Notes under the pieces: model-generated
The model's input: only the letters and a program-made list of their open reading frames with translations
What the model was told of the DNA's origin: nothing
Databases searched by the model: none
Shown here: positions 7,979-9,601 of the stretch, piece after piece
Numbering within the stretch: the stretch's first letter is position 1
Layout: the number at the start of each line of letters is the position of its first letter
Translations under genes and position numbers: made by a program
Origin: Acidimicrobiaceae bacterium
Lineage (GTDB): Bacteria; Actinomycetota; Acidimicrobiia; Acidimicrobiales; UBA10347
Assembly: GCA_003485885.1 (NCBI GenBank)
Contig: DNHM01000206.1
Location: forward strand, 1 to 9,601
Reading direction: 5' to 3'
DNA length: 9,601 nt

Positions 7979-8971
7979 TCAGGTCTGGTTCGCTCGCTCG
8001 ATCTGCTTGTTCTTGTAGATGCTGAAGAAGATCGCGGCGATCATGATCGTCACGATGATGGCCAGCGAGATATAGATGTCGATGTGGTACCACGGCGTGA
8101 TCGACAGCTTGATGCCAACGAACAGCAGGATGCCGCCGAGCGCATGCGAGAGATAGTGGAAACGTTCGCGAGCGTCGGCCAGCAAGAAGTACATGGCTCG
8201 AAGGCCCATGATGGCGAACGCGTTTGCGGCCAGGATCGTAAATGGATCATTGGCGACACCAAACGACGCTGGAACCGAGTCGACCGCAAAAACCACGTCG
8301 GTTGTTTCGACAACAACCAAGGCAGCAAACAGAGGGGTGGCAGCGCGCACGCCGTTTTGGCGGGTGAAGAACTTCTGTCCGTCGTACTGTTCCGTCACCG
8401 GCATGACTCGACGGAGTAACCCAAGCCCCGCAGTCGATGCATCGTCACCTTCGTCGTCAGTGTGGCGCATGATCTTGATGCCGGTGAAGATCAAAAATAC
8501 GCCGAAGATGATGAGCACCCAGCTGAAGCGAGTCACGATGGCGGCGCCAGCAAAGATGAATGCCGCTCGCAAAATCAGAGCGCCAAAGATGCCCCAGAAG
8601 AGCACCCGATGCTGGTACTTCAGCGGGATCTTCATCGATGAGAACAACAACGCCCAGACGAACACATTGTCGATGCTCAGTGACTTCTCGGTCAGGTAGA
8701 CGCCGAGATATTCGCCAGCAGCTTGCCCACCAAATTGCCACACGAAGAACAACGCGAAGCTCACGCCACAGAGCACCCAGAACGCAGACTCTTTGCTGGC
8801 CTCGCTGAAGGTCGGAGCGTGGGCCTCTCTATGGCGGTAGAGATCGATGGCCAGGAGTGCAACGATGGCAACCCCGAGAATGGCCCACTGCCACCCATGC
8901 ACCTCGAGATCGAGGAATTCTGTATCGTCGCCTTCTTCGGCGAGCAGAAACGATGTGAGCGCGGCGACCAT
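7979..8971 (-). CDS. TerC-family integral membrane protein (probable metal transport)
   Basis: This 330-residue polytopic membrane protein belongs to the TerC/Alx family, whose members are linked to tellurite resistance and to Mn2+ export or metal supply to exported proteins. Diagnostic motifs are EKSLSIDNVFVWALLF (95-110) and VVVETTDVVFAVDSVPA (219-235), whose acidic residues (E95, D101, E222, D225, D231) are the likely metal-binding set. About eight or nine hydrophobic segments are visible, with a charged loop rich in Asp/Glu at 171-177 (TDDEGDD). The C-terminal tail is basic. The ATG at 8971 has AGGA (8982-8979) seven bases upstream. No other ter gene is present, so tellurite resistance in particular is not supported; a role in Mn2+ homeostasis is the better guess. 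murJ lies upstream on the same strand across a 135-bp gap. Confidence 0.92.
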   Translation of the reverse strand: MVAALTSFLLAEEGDDTEFLDLEVHGWQWAILGVAIVALLAIDLYRHREAHAPTFSEASKESAFWVLCGVSFALFFVWQFGGQAAGEYLGVYLTEKSLSIDNVFVWALLFSSMKIPLKYQHRVLFWGIFGALILRAAFIFAGAAIVTRFSWVLIIFGVFLIFTGIKIMRHTDDEGDDASTAGLGLLRRVMPVTEQYDGQKFFTRQNGVRAATPLFAALVVVETTDVVFAVDSVPASFGVANDPFTILAANAFAIMGLRAMYFLLADARERFHYLSHALGGILLFVGIKLSITPWYHIDIYISLAIIVTIMIAAIFFSIYKNKQIERANQT

Positions 8972-8993
8972 GGAGTATTCCTATCGGTTCCGC

Positions 8994-9025
8994 GTCAAAG
9001 CGACTACTTGACTGCGGCGGTTGAC
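8994..9025. repeat. Cluster of TTGAC half-sites upstream of the TerC-family gene
   Basis: GTCAA (8994-8998) and TTGAC (9008-9012) form a 5-bp inverted repeat, and a second TTGAC lies at 9021-9025, in direct orientation 13 bp further on. They fall just upstream of the ribosome binding site of the TerC-family gene and could be regulator half-sites. The motif is short, so chance is a real possibility. Confidence 0.25.
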
Positions 9026-9052
9026 TCGACCTGGTTGGCCCCACGCTATGGC

Positions 9053-9100
9053 GAAGCTCGTGAAGGCGGTGAAGGTGAGGGCACGAGGCCCACGAGTTTC
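9053..9100 (-). repeat. Inverted repeat in the murJ-terC gap
   Basis: GAAGCTCGTG (9053-9062) and CACGAGTTTC (9091-9100) are inverted copies matching at nine of ten positions, with a 28-base interval. A further CACGAG at 9082-9087 offers an alternative, tighter pairing. It lies just after the murJ stop. It could end the murJ transcript or form a leader element, but no T-run follows on the minus strand. Confidence 0.3.
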
Positions 9101-9106
9101 ATGTGG

Positions 9107-9601
9107 TCATGATCGCACGAGGCCGACAGCTCGACGGATCAAGGCGTCGGCGGTCATGTTCCCACATCGTTTTGCCACCACCATGTAGAGCAAACCTGGC
9201 GGCCCGATCACCAACGGCGCTGCCAACAATGGTGGGAGCCCATTCAGCGCCGCAGCGAGCCCGGCGACCGCAATGCCAGCTGCGAAAGTCGCAGGAATCA
9301 GACGGCGCAGAGCCGCCCAGATTCCGAGGGCGGTCGTGGTGCGGTGGAGCCGGCGACCAAGCAGCGCAAATTCGAGCCAGGCCGCAATTGCGCCCCCGGC
9401 TGCCAGCCCAACAGCGCCCAGCCGATGGCTATCGGACTGTTCGCGGATCGATTCGCTTAAGGGCCCAAAGGCGACGTCGTTGCTCTGACGGACCAGGCCG
9501 TCGACCACCTGGTAACGATCGGCTGGAAACATGAGACAGAAGCCGACCACTGCAGCGACGACCAACCGGGCGAGTGCAATCTTGGCGGGGCCAGCCACGT
9601 C
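9107..9601 (-). CDS. murJ: MurJ/MviN lipid II flippase, C-terminal part (5' end outside window)
   Basis: The frame is open to the right edge, giving the last 164 residues of a membrane protein. The visible start, DVAGPAKIALARLVVAAVVG, matches the stretch after helix 10 in MurJ/MviN proteins, where a D-x-x-x-P-A-K-I-A pattern is common. RLGAVGLAAGGAIAAWLEFALL fits the next conserved helix region. Four hydrophobic segments are seen (about 7-24, 60-81, 97-118 and 124-142), as expected for helices 11-14. MurJ flips lipid II across the membrane for peptidoglycan synthesis. The sequence ends in a short basic tail with no extra pseudokinase or cytoplasmic domain. Identification rests on the general pattern of a C-terminal fragment, so another member of the MOP flippase superfamily is possible. 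The stop is at 9109-9107. Confidence 0.72.
   Translation of the reverse strand, partial: DVAGPAKIALARLVVAAVVGFCLMFPADRYQVVDGLVRQSNDVAFGPLSESIREQSDSHRLGAVGLAAGGAIAAWLEFALLGRRLHRTTTALGIWAALRRLIPATFAAGIAVAGLAAALNGLPPLLAAPLVIGPPGLLYMVVAKRCGNMTADALIRRAVGLVRS

Noticed and set aside
8972..9106. A yybP-ykoY (Mn2+) riboswitch ahead of the TerC-family gene
   Set aside because: I could not find the conserved paired core in the minus-strand sequence by eye; a covariance search would settle it.
9103..9534. A 143-codon plus-strand open frame over the murJ fragment
   Set aside because: It is Arg/Pro/Ala-rich in the manner of antisense frames in high-GC DNA, has no recognisable domain, and opposes a frame with clear membrane helices.

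Overview
The window looks like a stretch of chromosome from a moderately high-GC actinobacterium, most likely a lineage near Acidimicrobiia. This rests on the rne/rng-rplU-rpmA-obg-proB backbone, the protein sequences, and several start codons lying exactly six bases after a TAnnnT -10 box, the arrangement of leaderless actinobacterial transcripts. The taxon is an inference. I see no rRNA, tRNA, CRISPR array, insertion sequence or phage gene. All intergenic gaps are short (135 bp at most), and there is no gene-free stretch over 300 bp.

Layout. (1) 2-1598, plus strand: the 3' part of an RNase E/G gene, a 135-bp structured gap, then rplU and rpmA, closed by a strong hairpin terminator at 1642-1669. 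(2) 1707-3920: a divergent pair set between rpmA and obg. A Dgt-type dNTP triphosphohydrolase reads leftward and an isopenicillin-N-synthase-like Fe(II)/2-oxoglutarate oxygenase reads rightward. The 105 bp between them holds two abutting perfect inverted repeats, each covering the predicted -35 region of one gene. (3) 3982-6347: obg and proB, overlapping by four bases and so probably translationally coupled; proA does not follow. (4) 6428-6757: a small two-repeat DUF1508/YegP-type protein with its own good ribosome binding site and a GC-rich hairpin after it. (5) 6835-7961: a divergent LysE-type exporter and Lrp/AsnC-type regulator pair with an Lrp-like palindrome between them. (6) 7979-9601, minus strand: a TerC-family membrane protein, preceded by the 3' end of a murJ (lipid II flippase) gene that runs off the right edge.

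How the parts work together. The left half is core growth machinery: RNA decay and rRNA processing, two 50S proteins, and a 50S-associated GTPase coupled to the first enzyme of proline synthesis. The dgt/oxygenase pair is the accessory insertion, and its shared operator region suggests joint control. The right half is mostly membrane transport (amino-acid export, TerC, MurJ). I found no convincing wholly new system. The observations most worth following are the nested palindromes between dgt and the oxygenase, the recurring leaderless promoter geometry, and the altered G4 motif in Obg.
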